Shown: in pieces, positions 33,383 to 34,291 of the stretch | Numbering within the stretch: the stretch's first letter is position 1 | How the letters are laid out: each line of letters opens with the position of its first letter | NCBI GenBank assembly: GCA_946493765.1 | Contig: CAMMAZ010000028.1 | Coordinates: 1 to 34,291 of the forward strand | Direction of reading: 5' to 3' | Length of the DNA: 34,291 bases | Source of the DNA: an uncultured Clostridia bacterium | GTDB lineage: Bacteria; Bacillota; Clostridia; Oscillospirales; Acutalibacteraceae | Made by a program: the position numbers and the translations under genes | The notes under the pieces: generated by a model | Seen by the model: the letters and a program-made list of their open reading frames with translations, nothing else | Told to the model about the DNA's origin: nothing | Database searches by the model: none

Positions 33383-33901
33383 ATGCCGATGCTCAATGTC
33401 GTTCTGGTGGAACCGGAAATTCCCCAGAATGCGGGAAATATTGCCCGTACCTGCGCCGCCACCGGGGCGCGTATGCATATTATCCGGCCAACCGGGTTTC
33501 AGGTGAGTGATAAAAAGTTAAAACGCGCGGGACTGGATTACTGGCACTATATGGACCTGACCTATTATGACAATTTAGCGGATTTTTGCACTAAAAATCC
33601 CGGCGAATATTTTTATTTCACCACCAAAGGACGGCATGCGCATTCCGAGATGCACTATCCCGATAACTGTTATTTGTTTTTCGGCAAGGAGACCGCAGGA
33701 CTGCCGGAAGAATTGCTGGTGCAGCACCCTGACCGGTGCGTGCGGCTGCCGATGCGCGGGGAGATCCGCAGTTTGAATCTGTCCAACGCCGTTGCAATCG
33801 GTGTGTATGAAGTGCTGCGGCAATGGGATTATCCCCAGCTTGAAAATTTCGGCCAGCTCACCAAATTCAAATGGGAGGATGCGGCAAATCCCGGCGAATA
33901 A
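33383..33901 (+). CDS. trmL: tRNA (cytidine/uridine-2'-O)-methyltransferase TrmL
   Basis: A 172-residue SPOUT protein. NVVLVEPEIPQNAGNIARTC is the N-terminal motif; GFQVSDKKLKRAGLDYW, YLFFGKETAGLP (knot motif 2) and RLPMRGEIRSLNLSNAVAI (motif 3, AdoMet loop) follow. The length matches E. coli TrmL, which methylates the ribose of the wobble base C34/U34 in tRNA-Leu. Ribosome site AAGGAGG about 10 bases upstream. The hairpin ACCGGGAT/ATCCCGGT at 33965-33983 lies 64 bases downstream but has no T-run. Confidence 0.94.
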   Translation: MPMLNVVLVEPEIPQNAGNIARTCAATGARMHIIRPTGFQVSDKKLKRAGLDYWHYMDLTYYDNLADFCTKNPGEYFYFTTKGRHAHSEMHYPDNCYLFFGKETAGLPEELLVQHPDRCVRLPMRGEIRSLNLSNAVAIGVYEVLRQWDYPQLENFGQLTKFKWEDAANPGE

Positions 33902-34049
33902 TTTTGCGGCAAAACGGCATACTGGATTTAAAGGTCCAAAACAGCCGCGCAAAAGCGCCAGATTACCGGGATTTTATCCCGGTTGGCATGAAAAAAATGC
34001 GGTGCCGGACAGACGTTTAAAAAAATGCCGAAAAATCACTAAAAAACTA

Positions 34050-34078
34050 TTGACAAACGGACAGGCTTATATTATAAT
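34050..34078 (+). promoter_or_regulatory. Consensus promoter of the tRNA genes
   Basis: TTGACA (34050-34055) and TATAAT (34073-34078) with a 17-base gap, both perfect, 33 bases before tRNA-Met. Typical for a stable RNA operon. Confidence 0.9.
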
Positions 34079-34111
34079 AATCAGGCGTTCAAATTTCAAA
34101 ACGCCAAACAT

Positions 34112-34188
34112 GGCGGTATAGCTCAGTTGGCTAGAGCATTCGGTTCATACCCGAAGTGTCGTTGGTTCAAATCCAATTGCCGCTACCA
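34112..34188 (+). tRNA. tRNA-Met (CAT)
   Basis: A 77-base cloverleaf: acceptor GGCGGTA pairs with TGCCGCT (one G-U), anticodon stem TTCGG/CCGAA with CAT at 34146-34148, T-arm TTGG-TTCAAAT-CCAA, and encoded CCA end. The anticodon stem lacks the three G-C pairs of initiators and the first pair is G-U rather than a mismatch, so this is elongator-type; a lysidine-modified tRNA-Ile is an alternative. Confidence 0.93.
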
Positions 34189-34237
34189 AAGATAGCTTCC
34201 CGCCTTTCACGGCGGTTGATATAAATAACGCACATGC

Positions 34238-34291
34238 GGCCCGGTGGTCAAGCGGTTAAGACACCGCCCTTTCACGGCGGTAACACGAGTT
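34238..34291 (+). tRNA. tRNA-Glu (TTC), 3' end beyond window
   Basis: Starts GGCCCGGTGGTCAAG and includes the anticodon arm CCGCC-CTTTCAC-GGCGG with TTC at 34271-34273; the window ends inside the T-arm (ACGAGTT). It is probably co-transcribed with tRNA-Met. Confidence 0.9.

Overview
The window looks like a chromosomal segment of a strictly anaerobic, spore-forming, fibre-degrading Gram-positive bacterium of the class Clostridia, most like the Oscillospiraceae/Ruminococcaceae. The evidence is two family 9 glycoside hydrolases, Thr-rich linkers on surface lipoproteins, a desulfoferrodoxin, a LysM-GH18 spore-type hydrolase, a DUF421/DUF4363 pair, AGGAGG ribosome sites and TTGACA/TATAAT promoters. 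No taxonomic marker gene is present, so the placement is inferred.

Region 1 (1 to about 7.4 kb) is an array of displaced RHS C-terminal 'tips'. Five copies of the GC-rich RHS core end ([12 protein letters not shown] to NPVxYSDPxG) each run into a different AT-rich C-terminal domain, followed within a few bases by a small candidate immunity gene. The tips are A, an Amidase_6-like domain; B, a C39-like cysteine peptidase; C, an unrecognised domain; D, a domain with the residue pattern of ADP-ribosyl cyclases (CD38-like), broken by a one-base slip; and E, a tip whose toxin domain has been deleted. The main RHS gene probably lies to the left of the window. Pieces of upstream RHS core and three copies of a hairpin-forming element of about 108 bp are interspersed.

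Region 2 (7.4 to 15.8 kb) has no RHS core. It holds small genes of immunity-like families (DUF4279, DUF1871, an orphan HicB-like protein, a DUF4303-like gene with an internal stop), unknown membrane proteins, and a Thr-linker lipoprotein present as two long copies and one fragment. It reads as a store of orphan immunity genes and decayed cassettes.

Region 3 (15.8 to 18.4 kb) contains a LysM2-GH18 protein, then a deletion scar where a LysR regulator and an ABC exporter, both missing their N-terminal parts, meet head to head. The ABC gene has also lost most of its ATPase domain.

Region 4 (18.5 to 23.8 kb) is a polysaccharide operon with a clear promoter: a surface lipoprotein GH9, a GH9 without signal peptide and a CE4-type deacetylase without signal peptide. 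A desulfoferrodoxin gene follows.

Region 5 (23.8 to 33.2 kb, minus strand) carries a 38-residue acidic peptide gene with a consensus promoter and its own terminator, a secreted modular protein, a YgjP-like zinc peptidase fused to the remnant of another secreted protein, a surface protein of about 1630 residues combining a GLUG-like region, a metallo-beta-lactamase fold and a purple-acid-phosphatase-type metallophosphatase, and the DUF421/DUF4363 pair.

Region 6 (33.3 kb to the end, plus strand) has trmL, then a consensus promoter driving tRNA-Met(CAT) and a tRNA-Glu(TTC) cut by the window edge.
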